Shown: in pieces, positions 25,901 through 35,498 of the stretch
Position numbering within the stretch: position 1 is the first letter of the stretch
Layout: each line of letters starts with the position of its first letter
Origin: Pelodera strongyloides
Lineage: Eukaryota; Nematoda; Chromadorea; Rhabditida; Rhabditidae
Direction: 5' to 3'
DNA: 64,000 nt
Assembly (NCBI GenBank): GCA_036852015.1
Contig: JAANDG010000146.1
Location: 206,745-270,744 of the forward strand
Program-made: the position numbers and the translations under genes
Notes under the pieces: generated by a model
The model's database searches: none
What the model was told of the DNA's origin: nothing
Seen by the model: only the letters and a program-made list of their open reading frames with translations

Positions 25901-28711
25901 ATATCATGCACTGATTGTAAATGTGTAATCCGCAAGTTTGAAATTGATAACGTTTTCCGTTTCGGCCCTTCAAATACAAGAAACCCCTCTTGCAAGCACT
26001 GTTTCGAGTAGTGGAGTGATGCGAATTTAATGGCCAGAAACTACGTTGATTAGTTTAGTCCGGGGACGTAAAAACAAAGATTGGAAACAAGTGTATGTAG
26101 CCTTAGGCTTAGGCTTAGGTTTAGGCCTTGAGCTACAAGAAAGGCAATAAAACATTGCAAAATACTGAATAATTAGAACTATTATAATACGCACACCTAA
26201 CAAACAATAAATCTACATCGATGTCGGGGAATTGTGAATTATGACGTAGATCTGGTAAAGTGATAATTTTTTTATTGATTCTGGTCGAGAAACTGACAAT
26301 GTGAGTTATCTTCGTTGTTCATCTACGATTGTACGCTGCTTCAAAAATATGATGAGATGCATAAATTACTAACAGAATACAGAACCTATGACACTAGTTT
26401 CATAGCGAGGAGACATCGAGATCAAGAGAGAGAGAGAGATAGAGAGATAGGAAAAGAGAGAGAGAGAGAACGAGAGATAGAAAGAAAATCACTAGTATTG
26501 TATATCAAGCATCTTATCTTGTACTTCGCTGAATGCCGTAAAACCACAGGCGAGATGGAGACTGGGAAAGCTTAGAAATAGGAAATAAAAATTTTGCACA
26601 GAAACTTGGCAAAAAAGTACATAGAATTCCCGAATTTTAATGAGTTCCGGTCAGTGAGTTCAGGGTTCAAACTACATAGAAATACGGTAGAAATTGGAAT
26701 ATATGCATAATAGCCTTGAAACATATTCTAGAATAGATACTATACAGAAAGCCAGCATCCAAATGTATCTGCTTTAGTGCGTACAATTAAAGATTAGGCA
26801 ATTAGTGCCGCTTGTGGGCTATAATGGGCGAACTGCGCATAGTTTAGGCCCGCGTTCAAATGGCTCGCTTCTGGCATTATTGCTGTACTCAATTGTCCTA
26901 AACCCGCAACTTTTCCCAAAAGGGTGCCAATAGTGGGAGGTAGCTGGGTAAGTTACCCCGGGGACATGACAATCTACGCATTGGTCTAAAATCATATTTC
27001 TCACCATACACACGAATGGATTTGCTAAATATTCAGAAATCGCCATGTGACAACTGCCACTTAGCTACCAAGCATGTATATGAAACAAATTACTCGCTAC
27101 GGACGGAAAAAACAGCAGAAAATATCTTATTATATAAAAGAGTAACTGTAGCCTAATTTGCATACCGATGTGCGTTACAAAATGCAAATTTTCATGTTCG
27201 GGTATAAAAAGAGTGTCGCAACTCAATATCGAATTATGTATGCATATGCAAATGTTTCCTATTATGTGAATTTCTTATGGTACGTTTGAAACTTTGTATA
27301 TATATATGCCCATGCTAAACCAATCATATTTCCATGTAAGTCGCCTCAGGCGGCGTGTGCCGACTGGTACCTATATAAATTTGTTACCAAGTACACAACA
27401 AAAAAATCGGCAAAAAGGAAACAAAAATCGGTGGAAGAAATTACCAAAAAATGTTTTTCAGCCACTTTCTATAAAAGCCAAAAAAATTGCATGCTATCAT
27501 TTTCGTTTCAGTGTCTTTGCATACTTTCATATCAATAAAAAAAATAAAAGTCGTTTTTTTGCCTGCCCCCTGCCTTTCACAAAAGTAACGTCATTGAAAA
27601 ACAACTACTACATAAAACTCCTAACAATAAGATAAGAGAAACGATGTTAAGGACGGGTATTTTTATCTAACTTTTCAGGGTTTAAACAATAATATATAGA
27701 AAATTGTTGTAAAAGCTGAAAAATTTAAGAGTTCTGGGCTTTTGTCAGTTGAAAATAGAGTGATCTTCCGCTTCGGGAATGTATAAGATGGGCTGATAAG
27801 ACGATTGTTAGACAGGCAAAGGCGTCAGTTATTAACACAGAATCAGAATGCAAGAAAAAAAGGAAACGCAGCGAACTTTTTGATAATTGTAGATGGGAAT
27901 TATAGGTAATTGAGGAGGGCGTAATTTCATGGCCAATTGCTAATTGCTACTTGCGCGAGGTGCTTATTAGACGTTCGTTCGCTTAGCTTGGTTCTAAGAT
28001 GTGGATCATACGTTTTTATTTGGGACAGGTGAGAACCGCGTTACCTAACATGCAACAACGGAATTCGGAAGTCTGGCTGTCTGGGTCCTCAAGCGTGACC
28101 CAATAAATCTCTATAAATTCTAAAACCAAATGGCATCATTATTATAAGTAGAGAGCTCTTTAGCATGTCACTCAAGCAAACATAAAAAAGGAAAACCAAA
28201 GGCGGAACTATTAACTAATAGATTAGCTCACGAAACTCGGATATTGACATATGTAGTAGAGCTATGTGATTATTCAACTCAAAGATATTTTTTGTCCCAA
28301 CTTGTCAGTGGGGACTAATTTTTAAAGGGTCAGGCCCACTTCCGGCGCCCATTGGGCAATATCGCAATTGCCACGCCCAATATGCATGCTGGAAATGGGC
28401 GTGACAATTGCGATAGATAGTTGGGTATGACTGGCTATGGTAAATTGCTGAATACTGCGTGGATTTTGCGCTTGAAATTAGAAAAGAATTGCGTCCTGCT
28501 ATACTTGATATCAGATGAAGTGATAAAAAAATAGGGGTTACCTGAAGTGGGCCTGACCCTTTAACGGACCAAGGAGAAACAGAGTGAAAGAGAGATAGGC
28601 AGTGAGAGAGAAAAGCGAGGAGATAAAATGCTAATTAATTAAAACACATATACTGTAATCATACCTGTGGCCGCCGTAGCCTCCTGGATCACGCCGCTTA
28701 ATATTGGACAT
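3005..28711 (-). CDS. eps-8: EPS8 orthologue, long isoform (25 exons)
   Basis: Actin-regulating adaptor that caps and bundles filaments and is needed for apical morphogenesis such as gut microvilli (known for C. elegans EPS-8A). Exons, 5' to 3' on the minus strand: 28711-28665, 23732-23629, 23387-23164, 22835-22677, 20098-20030, 19682-19634, 19280-19192, 18878-18781, 18629-18491, 18263-18141, 17847-17670, 17416-17310, 16395-16309, 15459-15356, 14665-14522, 14340-14283, 14127-13951, 13685-13593, 5800-5684, 5372-5292, 5018-4943, 4487-4411, 4018-3933, 3786-3651, 3148-3005. Every junction is GT-AG and in phase; the sum is 2766 nt, 921 aa plus stop. Human EPS8 is 822 aa. Domain order is PTB (about 70-195), helical linker, proline-rich, SH3 (about 575-635), then the C-terminal effector region (about 800-890). 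Weakest junctions are exon 15 to 16 and the donor of exon 18. The identification rests on motif-by-motif agreement with EPS8 over its whole length. Confidence 0.93.
3434..3575. mobile_element. family C hairpin, diverged copy
   Basis: GAGGCCGTATTCACAAACAC ... GTGCTGGTGAATACGGCCTC with GGGAACCTCCCT blocks. It lies in the eps-8 intron between exons 24 and 25. Confidence 0.65.
4052..4198. mobile_element. family A hairpin MITE, copy 2 (eps-8 intron)
   Basis: TTAAAGCGAAATAACGGCCG ... ATATTTCGCTTTAA, slightly short. It lies in the intron between exons 22 and 23, about 32 bases upstream of the exon 23 acceptor, and contains TTATGCAAATG. Confidence 0.82.
4540..4908. mobile_element. family B' palindrome, truncated copy 3
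   Basis: The right end CTCGTGGGCGTGTCCCTTTAA and internal phrases (ATTCCCCGGCAAACTGTTCGG, ATAACTCTGCGAGTTCT) match the 10.5 kb copy. The left terminus is missing. It occupies most of the eps-8 intron between exons 21 and 22. Confidence 0.65.
6342..6792. mobile_element. family B long palindrome, copy 1
   Basis: TTAAAGGGTCAGGCCCACCG ... CGGTGGGCCTGACCCTTTAA. Two arms of about 200 bases are nearly identical in reverse complement, with a short GC-rich centre near 6540-6600. This is the youngest-looking palindrome of the window. It lies in eps-8 intron 18. Confidence 0.88.
7790..9612. mobile_element. large fold-back element in eps-8 intron 18
   Basis: About 900-base arms meet near 8700. Left-arm phrases such as GAGACCATATCTCGAGGC, CTCACATAAGCTAATATTCC, CTCCAGCTACTGCTCGATGT and AAGCTCAACTC recur as reverse complements at 9300-9330, 9260-9285, 9195-9215 and 8825-8840. 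The arms have diverged by many small changes and carry no long ORF. The centre holds a GC-rich block (8640-8790). Confidence 0.75.
10347..10525. mobile_element. family A hairpin MITE, copy 3
   Basis: TTTAAAGCGAAATACCTG ... GGCCGGTATTTCGCTTAAAG. Its right end merges directly into another hairpin element that begins TTAAAGGGAGAGGC. It lies in eps-8 intron 18. Confidence 0.82.
10523..10978. mobile_element. family B' palindrome, copy 1
   Basis: TTAAAGGGAGAGGCTCACGA ... CTCGTGGGCCTCTCCCTTTAA. The arms share GAATAACTCTGCGAG-type and CGGCAAACAGTTCGG-type phrases in inverted order. It abuts family A copy 3. Confidence 0.82.
13079..13146 (+). repeat. degenerate TTAGGC telomere-like tract
   Basis: GCTTAGGC, GGCTTAGGC, GGCTTAGAC, TTAGGCCTGGGCC and CCTAGGCC follow one another. 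TTAGGC is the nematode telomeric unit. Units have drifted, so this is an interstitial relic. Confidence 0.6.
13548..13685 (-). CDS. eps-8: eps-8 alternative last exon (short isoform)
   Basis: If the donor at 13592 (TAT-GTAAAG) is not used, translation from exon 18 continues in frame for 14 more codons, VKQRQGKRGEFRYF, to TAG at 13548-13550. The result is a 697-aa protein that keeps PTB and SH3 but lacks the actin-binding C terminus. C. elegans is known to make long (EPS-8A) and short (EPS-8B) forms, and this layout would reproduce that choice. The codons before the stop are GC-rich at third positions, unlike the intron that follows. The 7.8 kb gap to the next exon is the largest intron in the gene. 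Confidence 0.65.
   Translation of the reverse strand, partial: DRFMNGNGGLPNGRPQMSPPRGMLPDDAPSYVKQRQGKRGEFRYF
13708..13905 (+). repeat. CT-rich simple repeat beside eps-8 exon 18
   Basis: About 200 bases of CT with CTCC/TCTT interruptions (GA on the coding strand) in intron 17, starting 22 bases from exon 18. On the coding strand it stays in frame with exon 18 and would read as Arg-Glu-rich protein. Confidence 0.85.
13951..16395 (-). CDS. eps-8: eps-8 linker and SH3-domain exons 13-17
   Basis: Exons 16395-16309, 15459-15356, 14665-14522, 14340-14283 and 14127-13951. The first three encode a low-complexity linker, including a charged coiled-coil-like stretch (KERMAFEKEKLRERERR). The last two form an SH3 domain: ATYDRI (the ALYDF position), ELTVSRGEYLEVL, WWECKN, GYVPHTIL. 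Human EPS8 has DDILEILDD, WWKVRN and GFVPNNIL at the same places. The EPS8 SH3 prefers PxxDY ligands rather than classical PxxP. The junction between exons 15 and 16 works only with the donor AG-GTTCGG at 14521, because the nearby GGGG-GTTTGA donor would run into a stop. Confidence 0.9.
15090..15237. mobile_element. family F hairpin, copy 1
   Basis: GGGGTTTCCAAGTAT ... ATACTTGGAAACCCC, a perfect 15-base inverted end. The interior includes ATTTTGGAACTACACGAGAA and TGACAGAATCACACCGA. It lies in eps-8 intron 14. Confidence 0.8.
16062..16232. mobile_element. family A hairpin MITE, copy 4
   Basis: TTAAAGTGAAATACCGGCCG ... GGCCGGTATTTCGCTTTAA, with TTAA at both ends and TTATGCAAATG inside. It lies in eps-8 intron 13, 77 bases from exon 13. 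Confidence 0.85.
17310..19682 (-). CDS. eps-8: eps-8 central helical region, exons 6-12
   Basis: Seven compact exons: 19682-19634, 19280-19192, 18878-18781, 18629-18491, 18263-18141, 17847-17670, 17416-17310. Recognisable EPS8 landmarks run in order: FERDV then LNRCFDDIERF (human RDVQILNHILDDIEFF), FVDIFRKFKLSFNLL (human FLDCFQKFKHGFNLL), APELVHFLFTPLSVV (human ADLVHFLFTPLNMV) and DIWMSLGEAWR (human QLWMSLGGTWM). The last exon is rich in proline, arginine and glutamate and leads into the disordered linker. Intron 7 (18879-19191) consists mostly of one hairpin element. Confidence 0.9.
18915..19095. mobile_element. family A hairpin MITE, copy 5
   Basis: TTAAAGCGAAATTCCGGCCG ... GGTGTTTCGCTTTAA. 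It fills more than half of the 313-bp eps-8 intron 7 and ends about 37 bases from the exon 8 acceptor. Confidence 0.85.
19318..19412 (+). repeat. GA-rich simple repeat
   Basis: AGAGAGA with G-run interruptions in eps-8 intron 6, ending in an uninterrupted (GA)n run near 19390-19410. Confidence 0.85.
20030..23387 (-). CDS. eps-8: eps-8 PTB-domain exons 3-5
   Basis: Exons 23387-23164, 22835-22677 and 20098-20030 encode the phosphotyrosine-binding fold. The order YYVEHLATFAVGR, DGIRKLKQMEK, W.QPMILRL, then EQFPLELVEQ and MHIFQCNRVSA follows human EPS8 almost block by block (YRVEHLTTF, DGIRKLK, WTQDMIL, HLFQC). In EPS8 this domain binds NPxY-type tails of receptors and integrins. The short fifth exon (23 aa) supplies the C-terminal helix, EDLQHYIRGQFKK. 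All three exons are in phase 0 with one another. Confidence 0.93.
20099..22676. other. eps-8 intron 4 (2.6 kb)
   Basis: Contains CT and GA tracts at 21654-21700 and 21874-21931. The phrase CCCAGCGGTACCATA occurs in two near-copies (about 22446 and 22506). No coding sequence recognised. Confidence 0.5.
21654..21931 (+). repeat. CT tract followed by GA tract
   Basis: A CT/CCTC run (21654-21700) and a GA run (21874-21931) on the same strand, 170 bases apart, so the pair could form a hairpin. Located in eps-8 intron 4. Confidence 0.8.
23770..23854 (+). repeat. GA simple repeat
   Basis: AGAGAGAG with occasional T and C, 38 bases upstream of eps-8 exon 2 on the minus strand. Confidence 0.85.
24018..24449. 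mobile_element. family E palindrome, copy 1
   Basis: TTAAAGGATCGCAGTCACTA ... TAGTGACTGCGATCCTTTAA, with perfect ends. The arms include TTCTACTAAGCTACCGCAGG and GTTTACTTGTATTTAGTAAAG with their complements. It lies in eps-8 intron 1. Confidence 0.86.
24953..25127. mobile_element. family A hairpin MITE, copy 6
   Basis: TTAAAGCGAAATACCGGCCG ... GGCCGATATTTCGCTTTAA, in eps-8 intron 1. The interior is in the opposite orientation to copies 2-5 (ATTTGCATAAGCTGC). Confidence 0.85.
26100..26128 (+). repeat. short TTAGGC telomere-like tract
   Basis: CTTAGGC-TTAGGC-TTAGGT-TTAGGC: four units, one with a single change. A second interstitial telomere-like site, in eps-8 intron 1. Confidence 0.7.
26421..26491 (+). 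repeat. GA simple repeat
   Basis: (GA)n with GATAGAGA interruptions in eps-8 intron 1. Confidence 0.8.
28322..28564. mobile_element. family B hairpin, copy 2
   Basis: TTAAAGGGTCAGGCCCACTT ... AAGTGGGCCTGACCCTTTAA. The ends match copy 1, but the interior is different and shorter, including an internal inverted repeat around GCCCATTGGGC. It lies about 100 bases 3' of eps-8 exon 1, in intron 1. Confidence 0.82.
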
Positions 28712-28760
28712 TTTGTGGGCGCTAGCGTCGACCCCAAAGTCCACACGACACTATTGGGTC
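28665..28760 (-). CDS. eps-8: eps-8 first coding exon with 5' splice acceptor
   Basis: The ATG at 28711 opens MSNIKRRDPGGYGGHR and ends in phase 2 at a GT donor (28664). Forty-nine bases upstream, the minus strand reads TTCCTTGCAG, a good nematode 3' splice site ending at 28761. The transcript body therefore starts at 28760, either by spliced-leader trans-splicing or after a non-coding exon further upstream. The next coding exon is 4.9 kb away (23732). I chose this start because it is the first ATG after the acceptor and is in phase with the PTB exons. An alternative upstream first exon cannot be excluded. Confidence 0.7.
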
Positions 28761-30212
28761 CTGCAAGGAAACATCCGATTACTGTAATCTCGTTTTTCGA
28801 TCGATAAATCGTTAACATGAAAATACAAAAACATGAAAGGTCTCACAAAAGTAGTGAGAAGTGTAAACCCTGTGCCCGATTATTTTTGAAAAAGCACAGG
28901 TGCCCGATCCGGGTTCCGATTCTTTGAAGGACGTGATCGGGCACATTTCGGGGTTTTCAGTTTTTCAAGTAGCCATACAAATCAATTCCACTTTACCATA
29001 TCAAATAAAAAAATATGTATAAACTATCGATTGGCATCAAATCGCATGGAAAAGTAATAATGGGGGAATAACGGGTAAAGTAAACGAATAACCGATAGAC
29101 ATGTAAATATGATAAGAGAAGAATGCAAAAACACAGGTACAAACAAAGGAAAAGTAAACAGTGATCGAAAAAAGTATGAAAAGTCGTATAAAGTACTGAA
29201 AATCGATTAGAGTTATTATTATTATTAATATTACTATATATGTAGAGGTTCGCCACATCCTATTTATGAGGTCTTACACGAGGAGAAAGAATCTATAAAC
29301 CAAATCATTGGTACAATTAGTTGGGTCTCTTGCACTAGTTTTGATTAATTTACCCGTACGAAATAATTTAACCATACGTACGTAACCGTAATTTAACCGT
29401 ACGTTTTCCGATTGACCGAAGAAGCTTCAAAAGTTATGAATATTTCATCTGAGCAAATTTCAAATGTCTAAATGGAGTTTCCGCCCAAAAAAAAAGTGTA
29501 GAATTAAGTGTTAATCATAGGATTAGGTGATATTTGAGACACACAAAAAATGATTCACTAGGTGGGTGTTAAATCTATAGGTATAAGATCTATCGTTGGA
29601 ATGCACTTGCTCACCATGACTAATTAACTGGGTAAATTATGTACGCCCCAAACGTAAGTTCTTATACGTGATCAAAGTAATGAACATAAATAGTTACGTA
29701 ATACAAAGTAAGCGACAAAAGTTAGTGTCAGACATGAAATCCATTCATAGAACAATGGGCGAGAGCATAGTCAGTGGCACACAAACGCTATTTTTTTTAT
29801 TCACAAAAAAATAGTCTATAAATCCTTTTGTACACCATTATTTAGTCAGAGTTAGAAACCCTATTGATGTAAAAAGACCAAAAAAAAAGTAAAAAAAAAA
29901 AAATCACATATCCGTTCCAAAAGTCGGTAAAAAATCAAAAGAAAATTCTAAATTTGGCGATAAAATGTGTGTTGATTCCACGAGTAAAAAACATCACAGG
30001 CGCCTGATTTACAATCCACAATCGAATTATTAGTGATAACTATTTGCTCGTTCTTTCAAACATTTTAAAGGGATAGACCACCTAGTTTAGTGTTTTGCAC
30101 CTGGCGTGCTTATAAAATCTTACGAATCTTTTCTAAACTAGGGACCCATTTATTTTTTTAATAAAGAGAGAAGTTTTAATTTGAAACAATATTGAATAAG
30201 GCTCGAGTAAAA

Positions 30213-30393
30213 TTAAAAGCGAAACACCGGCCAGTTTTTGAAACGCATCGAGTACACCAGCATTCTTACGCAGCTTATGCAAATGACCATAGATCAGAAT
30301 AAAAATAGAGCTAATTTCGAGCAAATTGCATAAACACGTAATAATTCAGTTGTCCACGATGCGCTTCAAAAACCGGCCGGCATTTCGCTTTAA
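30213..30393. mobile_element. family A hairpin MITE, copy 7
   Basis: TTAAAAGCGAAACACCGGCC ... GGCCGGCATTTCGCTTTAA. It lies upstream of eps-8 and has an extra A in the left end. Confidence 0.84.
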
Positions 30394-31475
30394 GAAAACC
30401 TCTCGTTGTCAGTTTCAACGACTACTAGAACTAAAGTCCTAGAGAAGAAAAGGGATTGAAAGGTAAGGATTTAGGCAGTTCTTCTTTAAAATTCTGTTCA
30501 AAAAATGTATATTGACTGAATGCAGATAGATAACAATACATATCAGACTCTCACACATATGTTGCCCTATCTGCGCGTAATACTCGTAAGAAGTTCACAC
30601 TTTTGAATGATCAAAAATCACGAAATAAAATTTATGGAAAGTTTACGTATTGTTCGATTATCTGAGATTATGTCCATTTGGTTGATTAAAAAGATTTCTT
30701 TATCTAAATACGAACTTACCCCCATAATTCGTAGAAAGCTGGGAAGCTCGGTCCCCGGAATCACAGGATTAAAATCTCTAACTGTGACCAAAAAAGGGGG
30801 CCCCCGAGAAAATCAAATTAACCATAGCAATGTGGATATTGATATTGCGCCCCGCGCCTTTTAGGTAGTGAAAGAGTATTTGAGTAGTAAGGGTTTGAAG
30901 TTTGCAGATACCAATAACGTGAAGGCTTGCGCGCAAGTCACGCAGAAAAAAGTGCACGCGGCTATGAATCGGCACCCAACTTTTGCCATAGAACCCAATC
31001 CGCCACGCTCACTCAGTAAAGTACTATGGGTAAGGGTGGTTTATTTTTGTTTAGTACTTCCTAACAATACGTACAAAATACAAAATACGCGATTAGTTAA
31101 TTACATACAATCAAAGGATGACTCACTAAACTAATGCGATGAATTGAATTCTAAACAAACAAAATGGAAAAGAGCACAAATATAAAAAAAAACACTACAC
31201 ACTGTCAGTATTACATAGTGAACTAGACTACTATTAAACTAAACCACCTGGGATTAAAAAAGCAAATTAATCCAGGGTCGGGGTCTGAAAATATAATCCT
31301 TGAAATACGTCGATTTCATATGCGAATAGGGCACCTCTTGTTTGTTCTTCCGCTGATTCATCATTAAAAAATTCGACGGTCACACAAAAGTATAACCCAA
31401 AAAAGTAGTTTTCTTTGTTTTTCTATGTGAAAAGATAAAATTCTGTCAAATTATACCCCCGCTTTAGTGGGCTAT

Positions 31476-31610
31476 GGGGTTCCAAGTATGGCGAAAATCA
31501 ACAGTATTTTGGAACTACACGAGAATTTTTTTTAATTTTAAGTCTCGTGCAGAAATAAAGTAATATTGACAGAATCACACCGAATTCTTTGGATAGTTCG
31601 AAACCACATT
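31476..31610. mobile_element. family F hairpin, copy 2
   Basis: GGGGTTCCAAGTATGGCG at the left, then ATTTTGGAACTACACGAGAA and TGACAGAATCACACCGAA, as in the 15 kb copy. The right end (TTCGAAACCAC) has decayed. Confidence 0.75.
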
Positions 31611-31963
31611 AGGCGCATGAAAACAAATTTGGTCAAAATGCGAGAGTGTAGTGTAGTTAGCGCGCGATTGTACCTAAACCCTAAACTCAAAGGGCATTCA
31701 ATGGCATTTCTAGACAATTTCAGACAAAAACCACTGTGTGTCTGTGATAGAATGCCGATTACCGAGTCCGATTCTCATTATAATGATTATTAATGGGAAT
31801 TGAAAAACCGAAATGAAACTTTATTGGGGTTCCGGTCGCATAGGCTTCTGGAAAGGAAGTGAGTACGTGAGACTGCCTTTATGATTTGCTTCAAGCTTAA
31901 TCTAGAACCATACCATGTCACCATAGAGAGAAATCGTACATTCCGTCTTCTCACAGTGAACAT

Positions 31964-32007
31964 CTCTCTCTCTCCAACTCTCTCTCTCTCCCCTCTCTCT
32001 CTCCCTC

Positions 32008-32042
<35 letters not shown>
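31964..32042 (+). repeat. CT simple repeat
   Basis: (CT)n with CCCT breaks, upstream of eps-8. Confidence 0.85.
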
Positions 32043-33197
32043 ACTCTTCCCTTTCCCTCTGGTTCTTCCCTCTATTTTGTTATGTTTCATACAATATACA
32101 CAAATGGTGGGAAATGGTTCCGCCAGTTTCTGATATCCAAATTCCAAACCCAACTAGCAAAAGTACAGTCATTTTCTCTGATTATCATATTACGGCGTTG
32201 AAATCCGCTGACCCACCCCATAAGCACCGTTTTATCGCACATATCGGAATGCATCAAACAACGACTCTAACTCGCCCATAAGTCGCCTATCAAGAGTTCG
32301 CGAAGCACAGTAATAAAGCATTTAATACTTTGAAAAGCCGTTGTCTTAACTCACAAAAAAACGTGTCTGCACTTCATATACAGAGCGAGCAGCAAAAATC
32401 TACAATACGCGTGAAACATTAGTCACGAAAGGGGGTGAAGTTTAGTTTTGTTAAACTACCCAGATCCATACAAATAGTCACATGTAATTTGAAAATACTG
32501 TAGGTTAGTACGATAGATAAGCTAGCCTTCATCATCAGCAGCTTGAATGTAATTTTAAAAAATCAAAAGCCATAAAAAGAATAATCACCCCCCATATATT
32601 ATAAGAAACGCATCCTGAAAACACTTAAACGTGAACTAAATAAAACAAAATGCTCAACAGAAAAACATTCTTGCAATACATAGGGAAAAGGGTACACCTA
32701 GCCCCTAGCGACCTAGCGTAGCCCCTGGAAGAATTCAAAATAAAAAAATTAGGCTCGACCCTTTTGAAGAGATGACAATGAGCATGACAAAAAGGGAATA
32801 ATTTATAATAAAAAAACAATATCAATAGAATTTGTATGTATTCCGTAAACTTGATTATATTAATTTTAAAGCGAAATCAGAGCGCAGTCATGCGAAAATT
32901 GGGGCATATCTCACGTAGAGTGACATATAGATACGATTTCTCGCCTACATAGTTTATATCTTTTGATAAGGGTGACTTCGAATGATGAGACTACTGTACA
33001 CAACTGATAGATATTCTTGTTGATTGCATAAATTTTAAAGTGTTATTGCACATGGTTAGTGAAAATTCTGGAGAACTACATTCCCATTTATTAATACTTC
33101 ATCACCTTCATCAGGCACAAAAGGTCAGAAATTGGGTATAACATTTTCGAGTAGAGTTCGCGCCACACCGCTTTATATTTTAAAGAGAGATCAATTT

Positions 33198-33239
33198 TAA
33201 CAGACTCTTATCGGTCTTCGTCCGAAAAGAGTCTGTTAG
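33198..33239 (+). repeat. near-perfect 42-base hairpin
   Basis: TAACAGACTCTT-A-TCGG, loop TCTTCGT, CCGA-A-AAGAGTCTGTTA. Sixteen pairs with one A-A mismatch. Not inside any recognised element. Confidence 0.7.
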
Positions 33240-33317
33240 CCTATGTGTGTAAACTTGATAGTATTTGTAGAAAAGCAGTCTCTATGTATGGGTACACGAT
33301 AGTACTTAATTCTCCTC

Positions 33318-33352
33318 TTTTTCTCTATGGCTCTCTCTCCTCTCTCCTTCTC

Positions 33353-33383
<31 letters not shown>

Positions 33384-33602
33384 CTCTCTTTTCTCTTTCA
33401 CTCTCCCTCCGAGAGTATGCACATTTTTTCAGGTTCTTTATGTATCATAGAGGCGGCATACTTTCAGTATGAGTTGCACACTCAAACACAATAGAACCAA
33501 CCTTTATTTATACATACAAGGGATCTAGAAACTGGACTAGAAGCACAGGTTTATCTATTCTCTCTCTTTCTTTCTTTCTCGCTTTCTTTCTTTCTCTCTC
33601 CC

Positions 33603-33646
<44 letters not shown>

Positions 33647-33685
33647 GCTCTCTCTCTATTTCTCTCTCTCTATCTATATCTCTCT
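33318..33685 (+). repeat. two CT simple repeats
   Basis: CT tracts at 33330-33412 and 33558-33685, the second with TTTC and CTAT variants, separated by about 145 bases of unique DNA. Confidence 0.85.
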
Positions 33686-34286
33686 GTAAAGCTCGTCCAA
33701 ACAAGCGCACATATTTTTGCGGAACCTTTATGAAAGGTAGTATTCATCAAAGTGAGGGCTAAAGAGTAAATGAGTTAGTATCATGATTCTAGATCGATGC
33801 AAGATTGATGCAGCACATAGACTAATCTAGCTGTTTGCGGAAAAAAAAGTGATCTGCCTACCTATACGTGCGTGCGCAGAAAGGATAGAGATGAGTGGAC
33901 CACACCCCTTTAAAAAAATCCTCCGGGCGACGAACCTATTTTTATATCAAAAGGACTGCGGGGGATATATTTATTATAATTGCTGGTTTATTTTGTATCT
34001 AATAACTAAAACTATGTGGTAACCTGAGAAAAAAACACTCTAGACTAGACTTGAACTTAGTTGGTAATGTGCCATTTGGTACTCATTTCCTACACTACTC
34101 TACTGAGGAGTTCTGGTTGAATATGCACCGTTTACAAGTCTATGAATTATGAAAATCGTACGAGTTCTATCTCGCTGACGGTTTCGAAAGTAATTCAACC
34201 AAATATTTGTTATGATAATTATTTTATTCCTAAACAAATGATATGATTCTAACAAATTCTTGGCCTGACGGGAAGTCATGACTCAA

Positions 34287-34457
34287 TTAAAGCTAAATGC
34301 TAGCCCCTTTGGAAAATTTGCATATGATAAGCAAATCCTATGTATCCTATGCTAATTGTGCACGATTGCCGTGGACGATCGTACAAAATTAGCATAGGAT
34401 ACATAGGATTTGCTTATCGTATGCAAATTTTCCAAAGGGGCTAGCATTTCGCTTTAA
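34287..34457. mobile_element. family H hairpin, copy 1
   Basis: TTAAAGCTAAATGCTAGCCC ... GGGCTAGCATTTCGCTTTAA. It has about 70-base arms with almost perfect pairing (AAATTTGCATATGATAAGC, GCAAATCCTATGTATCC) and a loop near 34363-34385. Octamer ATGCAAAT occurs in both arms. Confidence 0.85.
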
Positions 34458-35149
34458 GAAGGGGCGAGAAAAAATGCCCACAATCTGCACAGCTCAAATT
34501 CACAATGAAATAAACTGACTACTAAATCGTACGTAGCAAATAAGGGATCGAGCGTAACTCCGATGTAAGGGTCCAACTAATATACAACGATATAAAGTTA
34601 AACTTAAACTCCAGTTGAACAATGTAAATGGTTCACAATCAGTCGCAAAGTAAGAAAATGACAAGAACAACAAATATTGACACTATAATAATCTCTTTGT
34701 TGCACTTGACGTTAAAACATCATCAATTACCAAGTCATACTAGAAACAATCACATTGATAATAAGAATGCACATGTTAACTATTAACAAAGAAGAATATG
34801 CATTGACTGGAGAAACTATGTAAGAATAGTTTACACTCATGAGAGCCACACCCTTAGGCGGAATGCACATTCCTCTAGCAACATGAATACACGAGAATCT
34901 GGTTTAGACATTAATCATTAATAACGTAATGCCTTATTATTATTATTACTCAATATACAAATAGTCACGTTGAGAGAGGAAATGAAGGAGGAGAGAGAGA
35001 GAAACTGAAAACTGTGACACAAAGGTGAGACAGAGAGCAAAACCGAGATTCTATCTACCGATGCTCTAATTAAGTTCAGACCATTCGTGAAACCGCAATT
35101 TAGACTACGTGAGATTATGTGTTGCGGTGAAAAAGTAAGTGTCAAACTT

Positions 35150-35498
35150 TTAAAGCGAATATGTAGGCATTCAAAATGAGTAAAAAAAAAGCAAAACTAG
35201 CGTTTCCATATCAGACGTTAATTTAAATAGGCGACTGAATATGCAAATACGAAATTGGAATGCGCTGCATCTTGAATCTTGCTATTTGCCGATTTAAACT
35301 GAAATTTATTCAATCAGACCCAAATTTATGCAAGGGTTCCGTATTAGCGTTTACTATGGAAAAGGCGAGCTTTGTAATTGATTTTCTTTTAAGTGGGTAA
35401 TTGTAGACAACTTTTGTTATTGTTTCCTTAATGGGCAACACGCATTCTATTAATACAGCTTAACTTCAAAAAGGGCCTACATATTCCCTTCCCTTTAA
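35150..35498. mobile_element. family G hairpin element
   Basis: TTAAAGCGAATATGTAGGC at the left and GGGCCTACATATTCCCTTCCC then TTTAA at the right. The inverted ends resemble families A and B. The interior contains ATGCAAAT and no ORF. Confidence 0.65.

Larger units (their letters stand above)
23733..28664. other. eps-8 intron 1 (4.9 kb)
   Basis: Contains GA repeats (23770-23854, 26421-26491), family E and A elements, a short TTAGGC tract (26100-26128) and family B copy 2. AT-rich, with no other exon seen. First introns of nematode genes often carry enhancers, but none is identified here. Confidence 0.5.
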
